Assembly (NCBI GenBank): GCA_963691705.1
Contig: OY829544.1
Span: 193,501-257,500, forward strand
Direction: 5' to 3'
Source of the DNA: Viola odorata
Lineage: Eukaryota > Streptophyta > Magnoliopsida > Malpighiales > Violaceae
Length of the DNA stretch: 64,000 nucleotides
A program made the position numbers and the translations under genes. Under the pieces are notes generated by a model. It was not told the origin of the DNA. It saw only the letters and a list, made by a program, of their open reading frames with translations, and did not search any database. Below are positions 33,415 to 46,100 of this stretch, in pieces. Within the stretch, counting starts at the first letter, position 1. Each line of letters starts with the position of its first letter.

Positions 33415-35068
33415 ATCTTCACTATATTAATATATATATTAAGATGTAGTGCTCTATCCATCTTAATTATATGTTAATTACAATAATTAGTTGCTTGTTT
33501 TTCCGTCTACTCCTCTTTCCTTTGTTATATTGCTTGCATAAATATAACTATATTTTTTGCCAATTGCTACCCTGATTCATTTGATTTTTACTCCAAATGT
33601 ACAGTATGGAAAAAAAGAAAGATTATAAACTACTCTCTGTCGGGAAATAAATAATAAATGTTTTATTTAAAAATGTTGTTCTTATTTAACTGACGTCTTC
33701 AACAATTGTGTCAGCTTATATATTTTTTTTATAAAAATGCTTCGTTTAGTTATTTAACTGCGTGTCAAAAGGTGGCAAAAAAGTGAGTTTGAGTGGGATT
33801 TCAAAATTAGAGTGTCAGAAAAGTCTCTGATATCCATTTACTCCATCATCTTCTTCTCTTTTCTTCAATTTCCTCTCATCTTTCTCTTAAAAAAATTCAG
33901 ATCAAGACAAAATGGAGAGAATTTATTTTGAGGATTTTCACCCGATAGTTATGATCAATTTTAGGATTCGAACGATATATATATCTCTAATATTTCTGAA
34001 GATCTTTAGCCCGATAGCTAAACTCAGCCGCGAAACACCCATCACTGCCACACCTCCTCCTCTCCAATCATCATCCCCACTACAAAATCAATTAACCCAG
34101 TAAACTCAATCCACAATTACAAATCCCCTGTAATTAATTAGTTCAATCTAATACCTCGGTCGATCCAAAAAAAACTCAAAACCCAAACCACCAATTGCCG
34201 ACCACTAATACTAATGGCTCAAATTTAAATCCCGACCATACACCACCTCACCCAAACCTCCAAGCCACTGCACCTCCATCACAAAAAAACCAACCGCCAG
34301 CCGCGAAATACTCATTTCTGTCCTTTTCCGAACTCCAGTCGCATATCGGATCTGCTCCGACGACTGGGAGATCAGGAAAGGGTCAAGTCTGTTTCGTTTA
34401 TTTTGTTTGCTATTTGTTGTTATTGTTGTTTGTTTTGCTATTTGTTTATTAAAGGAGTGAGGTCTGCGGCTAGGAGGAAAGAAAAGGGAAAGAAAGAGAG
34501 GAGAGTGAGGTCGTGAGAAGAAAAAAGAAAGAAAGAAAAGAAAGAAAAAAAGAAGAAGATAAGAGAGGACGACGCGTGGTGTGGTCCGTGTATCCCACAA
34601 ATAGGTTGCAGATAACAACGAACACACGCAGAAGGTTTTTTTAATTTGTGTGATTTACTCCCTCGCCTCGGAGTAATACTGAATCATATACAAACAATTG
34701 GTCACCAATATAGACGGAACAAGTTATCAAGACTCATGCCTCCCAAGTATCTAATGATAAGCAGAACTAAGCGTTTATCAAGACTCATGCCTCCCAAGTA
34801 TCTAATGATAAACAGAACTAAGCGTCTAACTTAGAAGCAAACTCTCATAGAAAACACTAATGTGGGCACCGCAAATAAATAGAGCCATTTGGAGAACAGA
34901 GAGAGGAGGTAGAAGAAAACATATAAATAGAAAACGGCTGTTTGGCGACTAATTATAGGCCTATTAAGGCACCATTTGCTGAAGTGGTTCAGCAACATCG
35001 CCCGTACCTAATTTGACACGAGCATCTACTTAATCAAAATACTGACAAGAATCGGACGTTAAATTCAT
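33415..35068. other. Intergenic, repeat-rich, no gene
   Basis: 3' flank of MT4, then a C/A-rich stretch (34020-34350) followed by a purine-rich tract (about 34470-34560). This pair of compositions is like 6470-7030 and may be the same type of old element. A 51-bp tandem duplication follows at 34724-34825. Confidence 0.5.
34724..34825. repeat. 51-bp tandem duplication
   Basis: Two adjacent 51-bp copies starting TTATCAAGACTCATGCCTCC, differing at a couple of positions (for example AAGCAG against AAACAG). Recent local duplication in non-coding DNA. Confidence 0.92.
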
Positions 35069-35859
35069 TCACTTCTCTATTTGATAACTCACTGTGTGAT
35101 CTTTCCATTCCTCGTTGTCCAAATACCTTTCATACAATTCAACCATTCCACTTGGTTTCACTGACAAAACACAAGTGCTTCTAGTTCCATATCTCCCCTG
35201 CATTTCAAAGAAATTCTTAACAGGTTCAGCTGGGATTAGGTTTGGGATAGGACGAAGAGTAAGAAGGAGGAGTTACCTTTTCCGAGTGCGCATCAACGAA
35301 TATGGAACTTAATTGCTGTTCCCAATCAGCATGATAAATCCCAGGTAGCATGCTCTCATCATCTTTAACTGTGTTCATCATCAGCTTTTCAACCATCTCT
35401 TCAACAGGAATTTCTGCTTCTCCACACTTATCCCATAGATGTTTGAATTTTTGGCCCAATCGCTGAGCTTGTGAAAATTAGTCAATTTAAAACCCAAGTG
35501 ATCAACTTAAAGAGGACAAACAGAGCTTCTTAGGTAATAAGACAGACAAGTCCTGTTGTTATAGCTACAACACATACGTATTAGTGAATAAAGAATACAG
35601 CATTTGTGGCAACATCAAAGATCCCTGAGATTTTTTGGTGTGGAATACCTACCTTAGGCCATGGGGAGTCGAGGCTTGCATTTGTTAAGACATGCATCCC
35701 AGGTGACACCTCTGTGAAGAAGCTGTGTTCTGGTTTTCGTCTATTTGTTAGATACACCATTGATTTAGAACAAATATCAGTCAATACAAGGTTAAACCCC
35801 GAGTATTGATCTGCCTCCTTTAGAAGCTTCATTGCCAACTCCTTGGGATCCTTGTTGCT
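35069..35859 (-). pseudogene. TANGO2/NRDE-like gene fragment, 5' part missing
   Basis: Three minus-strand exons, 35859-35653, 35462-35277 and 35197-35069, with good splice sites. They encode NKDPKELAMKLLKEADQYSG, FNLVLTDICSKSMVYLTNRR, VSPGMHVLTNASLDSPWPK, then KDDESMLPGIY and RYGTRSTCVLSVKPSG up to a stop. This is the C-terminal two thirds of the TANGO2 (Ser/Thr-rich protein T10, DUF833/NRDE) family, linked in animals to Golgi and membrane-lipid/haem homeostasis. The family's start, with the catalytic-type N-terminal Cys and the NRDE motif, should lie upstream of 35859, but that DNA is a plus-strand PPR fragment. No ATG-initiated N-terminus exists within reach. The remaining exons are open, so loss was probably by truncation and fairly recent. 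Confidence 0.78.
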
Positions 35860-35881
35860 CTGTGGCAATGAGAATCAATTT

Positions 35882-36404
35882 ATGATCACCATCCTTTATA
35901 CTGCTGGCAATGGTGGAGGATGAAGGCGTTCAGCTTGGGGTGGAACACTACTCGTGCATGGTAGACATGCTAGGGCGGGTAGGGAGACTAGATGGAGCAA
36001 GATAATTGATGAAGATGATGCCCCAAAGTGTGAGGGATGGGGCAAGAGTATGGGGAGCACTGCTGAGTGGTTGTAGAAACTATGGCGATTCAGAGGTTGG
36101 TGAAGAAGCTGTCATTCATGTTGTTGAGTTGGAGCCTTCGAATTGGGTGGGGTACTTGATGGCGTCAAGCATGCATGCTGCGGATGGGTTGTGGGATGAA
36201 GCAGCTAGGATGAGAAGGTTGGCAAAGGAGAGGGCAGTCAGGGTTGTTCCCGGTTTAAGCTCGGTTAACATACTACATTGCAATGCTCATCAGAGAGGAT
36301 TGCTATATGAGGAGGAGGGAAACCATATACATGCAGTTGGCATTCGAATCGAATTAAATGCTTTTGCTAAATCGCCATTAGATCAGATTTGGAAACAAGC
36401 ATAA
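35882..36404 (+). pseudogene. PPR gene fragment (E-type C-terminus)
   Basis: Plus-strand frame reading VEHYSCMVDMLGRVGRLDGA, a TAA stop, then the same frame continuing MMPQSVRDGARVWGALLSGC and ELEPSNWVGYLMASSMHAADGLWDEAARMRR. These are the last PPR motif and E-domain of a PLS-class organellar RNA-editing factor. It lacks the upstream repeats, has an in-frame stop at about 36001 and runs into unrelated DNA after about 36290. It begins almost exactly where the TANGO2-like fragment stops, so one rearrangement may have created both remnants. Confidence 0.75.
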
Positions 36405-37131
36405 GGACGTTATCCAAACAGAAAAGAAAGATTAGTCTCAGTACACAACAAACAACAAATTGAATGAGAGACTACAGTTGAGTTTCGACAATCAGTGGAA
36501 TTAGTATAGGCCCAAAATGAAGCCGATGTGTTTGTAGGCTGACATATGGTTCTTTGGATAAAATTGAGTTTAGTTTGATGGGCCTTTTTTAAGAATGGGC
36601 TTTCTCGTTGTGAATAGAAGAGAAGGAGAGCAATCACCAACGTAAAACACGAGGAAGGAAGGAGGGATTCTTTTTTGTTTTTTTTTTCTGGAATTGAATT
36701 TGAGGAGTGAAAATTGAATACTGAACGTGTTCGCATCTCATCGCTCCGCTCCTACTTCCGCCAAACTCATGCCCACGTCAGCTTTTTCTTTCTTTTTTTA
36801 TTTGTCGTAATTCTTTTTCTTTCCTTTTTTATCCTGGAAAGAAGAATATCGATTTCGTCTTCCTTCCTCAACCGTCTTCTCGTTAGTCAAAATCCTTTCC
36901 ATCCTTCCTTCCTGCATCTAAACTCAACTCACCCCCTCCGCACTAACTCTTGTCGTAACCGTTTCTCCTCTATCTCAAATTTGTGTGATTCAAAAAAAAA
37001 AAAAACGAAACGATACGATATGCTACCATCTATCAGTATTGTATCACCACTCTTTTCATTCCAGGCAATAGTAATCGAGAATCACTGAAAAGAAATCACT
37101 CATAAGCGGCTGTCTACTGAGCTCTTGATTC
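36405..37131. promoter_or_regulatory. 5' flank of NPC1
   Basis: No gene. It contains T-rich and CT-rich stretches (36780-36960), an A14 run at about 36993, and the presumed NPC1 leader. Specific promoter elements are not evident. Confidence 0.4.
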
Positions 37132-40100
37132 ATGTTTTCGCGACCAAAAATGGGGAGTCTAAGCAACTTGTTCGTGATCCAACAGGTGATCCTGTTCGCG
37201 TCTTTCCTCATTCTCGCTTCACCGACCGCTCACTCTTCTCTCCCTTTACTCTCTGATGATCCCACATATGGCTATGGGTAAGTATCCTCATAACTTCCGT
37301 TCCTCTCTGCCTCACTTCACTGTTTCTGTTTGATCAAACGTGTTTGTGTTGGTTGGTGCTACACTATGCAGGGCAAAGCATTCTAAAGAGTATTGCGCAA
37401 TGTATGATATCTGTGGAGTACGTAGTGACGGAAAAGTACTCAACTGCCCTTATGCTCGCCCATCTGTTAAGGTCTGTACTCACCATCCCTTCTTCCCAAC
37501 TCCCCTCGGTTGCTCTATCACTCTGCCTGACATCTACTTACTTTTCTCCAGCCAGATAGCATTTTCTCTGCCAAGATTCAGAGCTTGTGTCCATCAATAA
37601 CTGGAAATGTTTGTTGCACCCAGACTCAATTCGACACTCTCAAAGGACAGGTCCAGCAGGTAACAACAACTCTTCCTATCTTTTATTTCTACTTGTCTGT
37701 CTACCTTTGCCTTTCTTTTTCCCCATCATATGATAAAACTGTGAATCTGTGCTGTACACAACCAAATTACAGATAATTCCTTTCCTCGTGGGCTGTCCGG
37801 CATGCTTGAGGAACTTCTTGAATCTTTTCTGTGAACTTTCATGCTCAGAGAATCAAAGCCTTTTCATCAATGTTACTTCTACTGCTAAGGTCAACATTGC
37901 TTCTCATGTTGCCCTTTTCTTTTCATCTTTGCTAAATACACTCTTGTTTTGTTTTGTTTTAAAACAATAGTTATTTTAGGCTTTTATGTCACCATTGTGA
38001 GCTAGCTGTTTAAACTTACTAAGGCTTATTGGCATTGCACTACTTGAAGGATGGAAATTTGTTGCTTCTTATAGTATTTAGTTTTTTTGTGTTCTACACT
38101 TGTTGTCATCCTTCACTGTCATTCATCTTACTGGCAGGTTAGTGGCAACTTGACTGTGGATGGTATTGAATATTATGTATCAGATGACTATGGAGAAATG
38201 CTATATAATTCCTGCAAGGAGGTGAAGTTTGGGACTATGAATACCAGAGCCATAGAATTTGTTGGTGGTGGTGCCAAGAGTTTCAAAGGTGACTCATTAT
38301 CTTCTGAGAGTATTTGATCATTCAATATGCTCACTCTTGCCATATGACTTTCCCTGTGATGTCAAACTGTCCTCCTTACCTTTCTGTAAAATCAAGATGG
38401 GTGATCCCTTTAATGAATAACTAAGTCAAAGCTCATGCAAATTCTTGCACTGCATCAAACTAAGAAGTGTGACAGTCATTATTTGTTACAGCGGACCATT
38501 TGTTGGTACAATGCAGTGCCATTTCCATAAGCTTCAGCATCCTTACCGCTGAGAGAAAAGGATGAAGGAGCTTTGTTGTGTGCATTTTATATTTCCGCAA
38601 GTTACTGCACATTTTCTTTTTTTTATGGTCACTTCATTTAAATCATCAATCTTTGATTTTATGCTGCAGTTTTTATCTTTATTTCATGTTCTAATTTCAT
38701 CTTTCTGTTCTTTTAGAATGGTTTGCATTTATTGGTCAGAAGACTCCTCCTGGATCTCCTGGTTCACCTTATGCCATTCATTTTAAGTCAAGTCTTCCTG
38801 ATTCATCGACAATGGAGCTTATGAATACATCTACTTATTCATGTGGAGATAGTTTACTGGGTTGCTCTTGTGGCGATTGCCCGTCATCTCCAGTGTGCTC
38901 TCACTCAGAGCCTCCATCTCCAGATAAGGAAGATTCATGTTCTATTAAAGTTGGACCCCTAAAGGTTTGAATTGTTTAAAGTCATTTACTTTATTGTGTG
39001 TTGGTGGATGGTCCTGTTTTTTTGTGCTAGCAACTGAGATGCTATGGAATAGGTTGGAGATCAAGAGCTAAAATAGTTCATACTTTTTACTACTGCTTGC
39101 AGGTGAAATGTCTTGATTTCTCCTTAGCAATTTTGTATATCGTATTGGTTTCTGCATTTGTGGGATGGGCCATATCTCAGGGGGGAACAGAAAGTCATTG
39201 TTCAGTTGGCACGGAGCCACTGTTGATACCTAGTGATGATGTTGAAACTGATCCTAACAACATTCGAAAGAAGGATGGAAAGGTAGATAAAATTCATTTC
39301 TTGTTCAATTTGTTTTTCTCTTATGCTGGTTCTTCACCCTACCTTCCATCTAGTTGCTGTCTATAATTTTTCTACTTTATCATATAATTTGGATATAAGG
39401 CCTGATTCATGCCTCTCTTCCCATGAATGACAGGTGCATGAGATGTTTCCTCGCCTGACTAATAGGTTTCAGCTTCTTGGTGTTCAAGCATACCTCTCAA
39501 GCTTTTACAGGTGAAATGGATTACTATTTGAACAATTACCATACGCATCTTTTTTGTTCAAGAAACACGGATATAGATTATGTTATCTTAATCTTCCATG
39601 CAGGCACTATGGCTCATGGGTTGCTAGAAATCCCACTCTCGTGCTTTGCTCAACATTGGTGATTGTCCTTGTTCTCTGTGTAGGCTTAGTTCGTTTTAAG
39701 GTGGAGACAAGGCCTGAGAAGGTATCATTTTCTGTGACAGACTGAAAGATTTTCTTTTGCTGCACTTTTTAGGCTTTACTATCAGGCAGCATTTTATTGT
39801 TGTTTTTGCTTGTTTCATAATATGATCATTCTATAGTTCCTTAGTTGTGACAACATGATTACGTAGATATGGGTAGGTCATGGGAGTAAGGCAGCAGAGG
39901 AGAAGCGATTTTTTGACAGCCACCTTGCCCCTTTCTACAGAATTGAGCAGGTCTCACTTTTCCCATAATGTTTCTCTCTCTTTATTCGTCATCAGTGATT
40001 TTCAGTGGTTTATTTCTATGCTTTCTCTACTTGTCATCCCAAACTTTAGGAGCAATGACCAAGCTTCCTTATACATACTGGCAAAAAAAATTACAGAAGC

Positions 40101-43100
40101 AATTAAAATTGGTTGTGGTGCCACCAGAAAAATAAGCATGGCGAGTTATACCTTTATGTGAAAATGTGATGAGCCAATGTGTATTGTTGTGTCTGGCAGC
40201 TTATAATAGCAACCTTGCCAGATCCCAGTGGCAAAAAGAATCCCAGTATTATCACAGATGATAATATCCAGCTGCTTTTTGAAATACAGGAAAAGGTATT
40301 CTGTGTGCTCGGTACTTCTACTTTTCTAATTTAAATATTACCTGTATTACCATGCAATTTTTTTATGTAAATTATTTATATTTTATTTGAAGAAAGTGAG
40401 CATTTCTTTCCTATTTTGCACTTCCTTTCTATACTTTTATTGTCTTCAAATTTACCAGGTTGATAGCATCCGTGCAAATTATTCTGGCTCAACCATATCC
40501 CTAACTGATATTTGCTTGAAGCCTCTTGCCCAAGATTGTGCAACTCAAAGCGTATTACAGGTTTTCTCACATTGCCTTAGATTTGTGGATTTTTGTGTCT
40601 TGAAGTGTGCACTTAAAACATTTATCCAGTGGAGCTAACAAACTGGGGAAAGTTAGAACGTCTAGTGTAGGCCCAGGGAGTTATATGCATTGTCGCTGTG
40701 GCTGTGAGCTCTTGAATGAATTGTTAATTTATCATACAATTAAACTTATGACAATCAGGTTACTCACATGTTTTTTTCCCTTTTCTGATAGTACTTCAAA
40801 ATGGACCCTTATAATTTTGATGAGTATGGAGGGATTGAACATGCTGAGTATTGTTTTCAGGTAAGTCCTGGGATTTTGAAGCTTTGGAATTTGAAAAGCT
40901 GTTTGCTATGAAATTTGTGCACCTGTATCTGTGATTCTTTTGGGTCCGTGGATTCTTATTTTCTATCATCCCCGGCTCTTTTCAATTTTCAGCATTATGC
41001 TAGTGCAGACACGTGTTTGAGTGCATTTGAGGGACCACTTGATCCAAGCACTGCCTTGGGAGGATTTTCTGGGGACAACTATTCAGAGGTAATATGTTCA
41101 AATTTTACCTTGAAATATGGGTTTATGTTAACCCCTTGGTACTTTTGAATCTCAGGCTTCTGCATTTGTTGTCACATACCCAGTTAATAATGCAATTGAT
41201 GAAGTGGGTAATGGAAAAGCGGTTGCATGGGAAAAAGCTTTCATTGCGTTAGTGGAGGTTTGAGTGGCATTCTTCCTTTTGTTTAATTACTTGCACATAT
41301 CAAATTACCCTCCTGTTTGATTGCTTACTGCTTCTAGTAATTCCTTGCAGGAGGAGCTGCTGCCCATGGTTCAGTCTAGAAATCTTAGTCTTTCATACTC
41401 CAGTGAAAGCTCAATTGAGGAAGAATTGAAAAGAGAAAGTACTGCAGATGTCATTACAATAGTGGTAAGAATCTGGAGAACGGATGTATTTGTTATAGTC
41501 AGCCACAGCGGCATAGGTTAATTTGTATTACAGAACCTAATACATGACTCCTTTTGTTTCCCTTCATATCTAACGCTTTTAACTTACTTCAGGTGAGCTA
41601 TGTTGTGATGTTTGCTTATGTATCAATTACTTTGGGAGATGCATCTCGTCTTTCAACCTTCTACCTTTCATCCAAGGTATGGTTGACTGTCACTCCAGCT
41701 CTCCAAGTCTTCTGCATATAAAGGTTAATTACCCATTGTTATACAGTCTACAGAGCCTTTTTTGGTTACGTGATTTCCAGGTATTACTTGGTCTCTCGGG
41801 GGTCATGCTTGTCATGCTTTCTGTCCTTGGATCTGTTGGATTTTTCAGTGCTATTGGAGTCAAATCCACGTTAATTATTATGGAAGTCATTCCGTTCCTG
41901 GTTCTGGCTGTAAGTTCAGTTCCCGGCAATTGCCACTGTCGTGCTAATATATGCCCCTTTATGAAGGTTTTGATATTTGATTGTATTATTTCCAATTGAC
42001 AGTCATTTGAAGCTTACATTGTTTCTATCTTTGGATCCTATCAACTTCTCAGGTTGGAGTAGACAACATGTGTATATTGGTGCATGCTGTAAAACGACAA
42101 TCAATGGAGTTGCCGTTAGAGGAACGAATTAGTAATGCACTAGTTGAAGTTGGTCCGTCGATAACACTTGCTAGTTTGTCTGAGATTCTGGCATTTGCTG
42201 TTGGAAGTTTCACTCCTATGCCAGCATGTTGTGTTTTCTCCATGTTTGCAGGTCCCCATAGTTTCATCGTATTAGAAATTAATGTTGGATCTGACATTCG
42301 TTTGAATTTTGACATTTGCCCTCTGGTTTATCTACAGCTTTGGCTGTTTTATTGGATTTCCTTCTGCAAGTTACTGCTTTTGTTGCACTGATTGTATTTG
42401 ACTGTCGGAGAGCTGAGGATAACAGGATTGACTGTTTTCCATGCATAAAAGTTCCATCTTCTGCTGGGTCTGATGAAGGTAGTTGTTTAAGCATTCTGTC
42501 TTTATTTGTTGCAGTGTTTTAACATAATATTGTACTTTTTCTTTGACTTAGTCATGTATATACTCTTTGATTTAGTAATGTTGATGAAATGTAGGCGCTG
42601 ACCAGAGACCTGGACTCTTGGCTAGGTATATGAAGGTAATTTTTGGATTTTCTAGCTAAATTTTAGTGTATACCATCTACTCTGTCCCTAATTATTCTAA
42701 TTGATTAATTTCCGGAATGGTTTTTCTCTTTTAGTTCATGGAAATGAACAGGTGTGCATATCATCTTGATTTCATCTCCGAAGTAATTTTTGTGGTTTTC
42801 TCCTTTTATAGGAAGTTCATGCACCCATTCTTGGACTTTGGGGAGTAAAAATGGTTGTCATTGCTGTTTTTGCTGCATTTACACTGGCAAGCATTGTAAG
42901 TTTTTCACACTCCTCCTCTTCCACTCCTGTAAATTCAAGTAATTTATTCAATGAGTTTCTGGATGTTGTTCTTGGTAGGGACTGTGCACAAGGATTGACC
43001 CTGGTTTGGAGCAGAAAGTTGTTCTTCCCCGGGATTCTTACCTTCAGGTTGAAGGCAATTTTCTTTTCTTTTTCTTTTCTTTTGGCACCCATTCAGCATT

Positions 43101-46100
43101 CTCCTTCTTGCCTGACTATCTTACTATCTTTGTATTTTCTCTCAGGGATATTTCAACAATATTTCAGAGTATCTGAGAGTTGGACCACCATTATATTTTA
43201 TTGTTAAAGATTATAACTACAGGTATATGATTTGATGTGTTTGTTACTCTTTTTTGTTTATTTGACTGAAGGGAAGTCCACTTTCAATTAACCCTACTCC
43301 AACTTGAAGTGTGGTTAGCTGATATGCATACTTGCATTTGGAGTAGGGATAACAATTGTTGGTGTGGGAATAACATTACTCGTATTAAAATTGAGAAACT
43401 GAAGAAAATGAGTTAGATTGAAAAGAAGGGGTTGATGGTGCGGTATGCTTCTTTAGGGTGGCAGGGAGTGAGGAAACTTGTTCTACTACCATCTAGTGGT
43501 ATCCTATTCTAAGCTTCTGAAGAGTGCAAGGCAGGAGTATAAAACTTGGTAAACCTAGAGTTGGAAATGATTTGAGACTTCATAAAATGAGTGCCACAAA
43601 TGATTTAAAGGAGGAATAATCACTTGAACTGACATGCATTTCCTGGGAGTTTAAAAAATTAAGGCATCTGTATGTTCTTTGCAAGGGAGTCACCCAATAT
43701 TGGGATTACAAACGCATTGAGAAAGAATAAGTAATAGGCAGCCAAAAACAAGGTCTGGCTGTTAGATGGTTAAATCAATCATCCAACAGTCTTATGTTGT
43801 CACTAGTAGTTTAGAGTTAATACTGTTTTTTGTAGGCCAGCTATCCTGATGATTTTTTCCTTGTGTTCCTTTTACTGCTAAGCAACCAAATAGAATGAGC
43901 CTTTTAATACTGATCTGATGTCCAATGACTTTCTTCCTCAGCTTGGGATCGAGACATACAAACCAGTTATGCTCTATCAGTCAGTGTGATTCAAACTCCC
44001 TTTTAAATGAGGTATGTGGCCATTTTATTTCTCCTATAACTTCTGTGATGGTATTTTTCTGCCCCTATTCTAGTTCATCCCACCTATGTTTTTCTACCCC
44101 TTTAAGGGAGCTTCATTTATTTCATCAGAATTGATCCATTTCTTTCATGTGTTATTAGAACTACTTAATGTTGCTAGAGGCTGGAGTCACGCTGTAGAAT
44201 GTACAAAGATTTAGGTGTCTTTTGTTAAAATGTATTCTGTCTAATGGATGGACAATAACATATCTATAACAATAAATTTATGTCCATGGTGTTAACTTTC
44301 ATCTTTTGTTCAAGCCCTTGTAATTGGGAGTTGCAGTTCTTGTTATGTTTAATGATGTGTTAAAGTTTAGTCAACCTAAAGGCCATTAATATACTAGCAC
44401 TTCTAAGTATCAGTCAATAGATGCTACTAAAATTCTACTCTGCTTACACTGAATGGTTAGAAGTGTTTCTGTTGGATAACTTCTTGTGGACTTCAATTAT
44501 GTTGCAGATATCAAGCGCATCTTTAAGTCCTGAATCAAGCTACATTGCAAAGCCTGCTGCTTCATGGCTTGATGACTTTCTTGTGTGGTTATCACCAGAG
44601 GCTTTTGGTTGCTGCCGAAAGTTTATGAACGGTTCTTATTGCCCCCCTGATGATCAGGTGTGAGTTGTGTCAGATGCTAAAACTAAACCCTTTTCTCTTT
44701 TATGGAAAAACTTCCATCTTTCTATTGTTATTTCAGTGCAATTTCTTAGATGACCTACATTCTGTGTCCTTCACTCTCTCTCTTGAATATATGGCCGCAC
44801 ATTGACTCAAACTAAGAAAAGTCATCTATGTTATTATCATTTTGTTTAACGCCTCAATTATAAACAATCCTATTTAATTGCTGCAATATCTTGCTTTTAC
44901 TTATTGGCTGTCCTGGGTAATTAGACAGGCCAAAAAAACACTATTCTTTTTTGTCCTTTATTATGTTTTAATTGTGGTCTGTGTCATTGTGAGTGTGTGT
45001 GTTGATGTGAGTTGTCTGAGTTTTGGGTTTGCAACAATTCGGTTGCATTAAGAGCAACCCAGCTTATAGGCAGTTAATTGTCTGTTTGATACTTGAGGTC
45101 ATGTCATGGTGTATCTCATAGCCCAACCGGTAGACAGTCTTTTTGTATGTTAATCATCACTTTGTATGACCATCCAATTAATGTTTATTAGTCAGGTGGT
45201 TACATGTGCAGTTTACATACTACTTGTAGTAGTGGTTTACATTTACTGAAGCTAAAGTTTGCTTTTCAGCCACCGTGCTGTTCACCTGACGATGGTCCTT
45301 GTGGCTTAGGCGGTATTTGCGAAGACTGCACAACGGTATTGTTTAATCTTTCTCTTTCTTTTTGTGTATGCGTTTATGAATGCTGTAACACTATTGCTAC
45401 TCTTTAGTTGGACGGTTGTATCCAATTGGCTTATTTATTGATGAAAAGCATAAATAACAGTTCATGTAGAATGAATGTGTATGAAAAGCAAAATCTATGC
45501 AATTTAGTTTATCAAGAAGAAAGCTTTCAGGTTCTAACATTTTGGCTGGTGCCAGTGCTTTCTGCACTCAGATTTGGTTAATAATCGCCCATCCACAATC
45601 CAATTCCGTCAGAAACTTCCATGGTTCCTCAATGCTCTGCCTTCTGCTGATTGTGCAAAGGGTGGTCATGGGGCTTACACCAACAGTGTGGAGCTAAATG
45701 GTCAGTGAGAGTAGCATTTCCAGCCTTCCTAAATTACTTCACTTTTCATTTTTTTTTTGTGCAACTTTTCAGGGTATGAGGGTGGTGTCATAAAGGCTTC
45801 AGAGTTTCGTACATACCACACACCTCTTAACAAACAAGTGCGCTTCTTTAACTTATACTTGTATTAAATATTTCTCTTAGCGTGAATCCGTTGAATGTGC
45901 ATTTATGCTTTCCTGTTGTCATTTCCCTCAGGTTGACTTTGTCAACGCAATGCGAGCTGCACGGGAGTTCAGCTCAAAAATGTCTGATTCCTTGAAGGTT
46001 TGTATTCAAATGTGCAGTAGTTTTTAGCTTCGAGGTTTTCCAATAAACTCCATGAATGTCTTTTCTTTCTGTTCCTTTCTGGATTCTGGAGCATGACAAA

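Noticed and set aside
33203..33430. 75-codon ORF overlapping metallothionein exon 2
   Set aside because: A different frame from the cysteine-rich reading, which is clearly metallothionein.
34195..34452. 85-codon plus-strand ORF, Pro/Asn/Thr-rich
   Set aside because: Low-complexity C/A-rich DNA, similar in composition to the repeat-derived stretch at 6470-6700.
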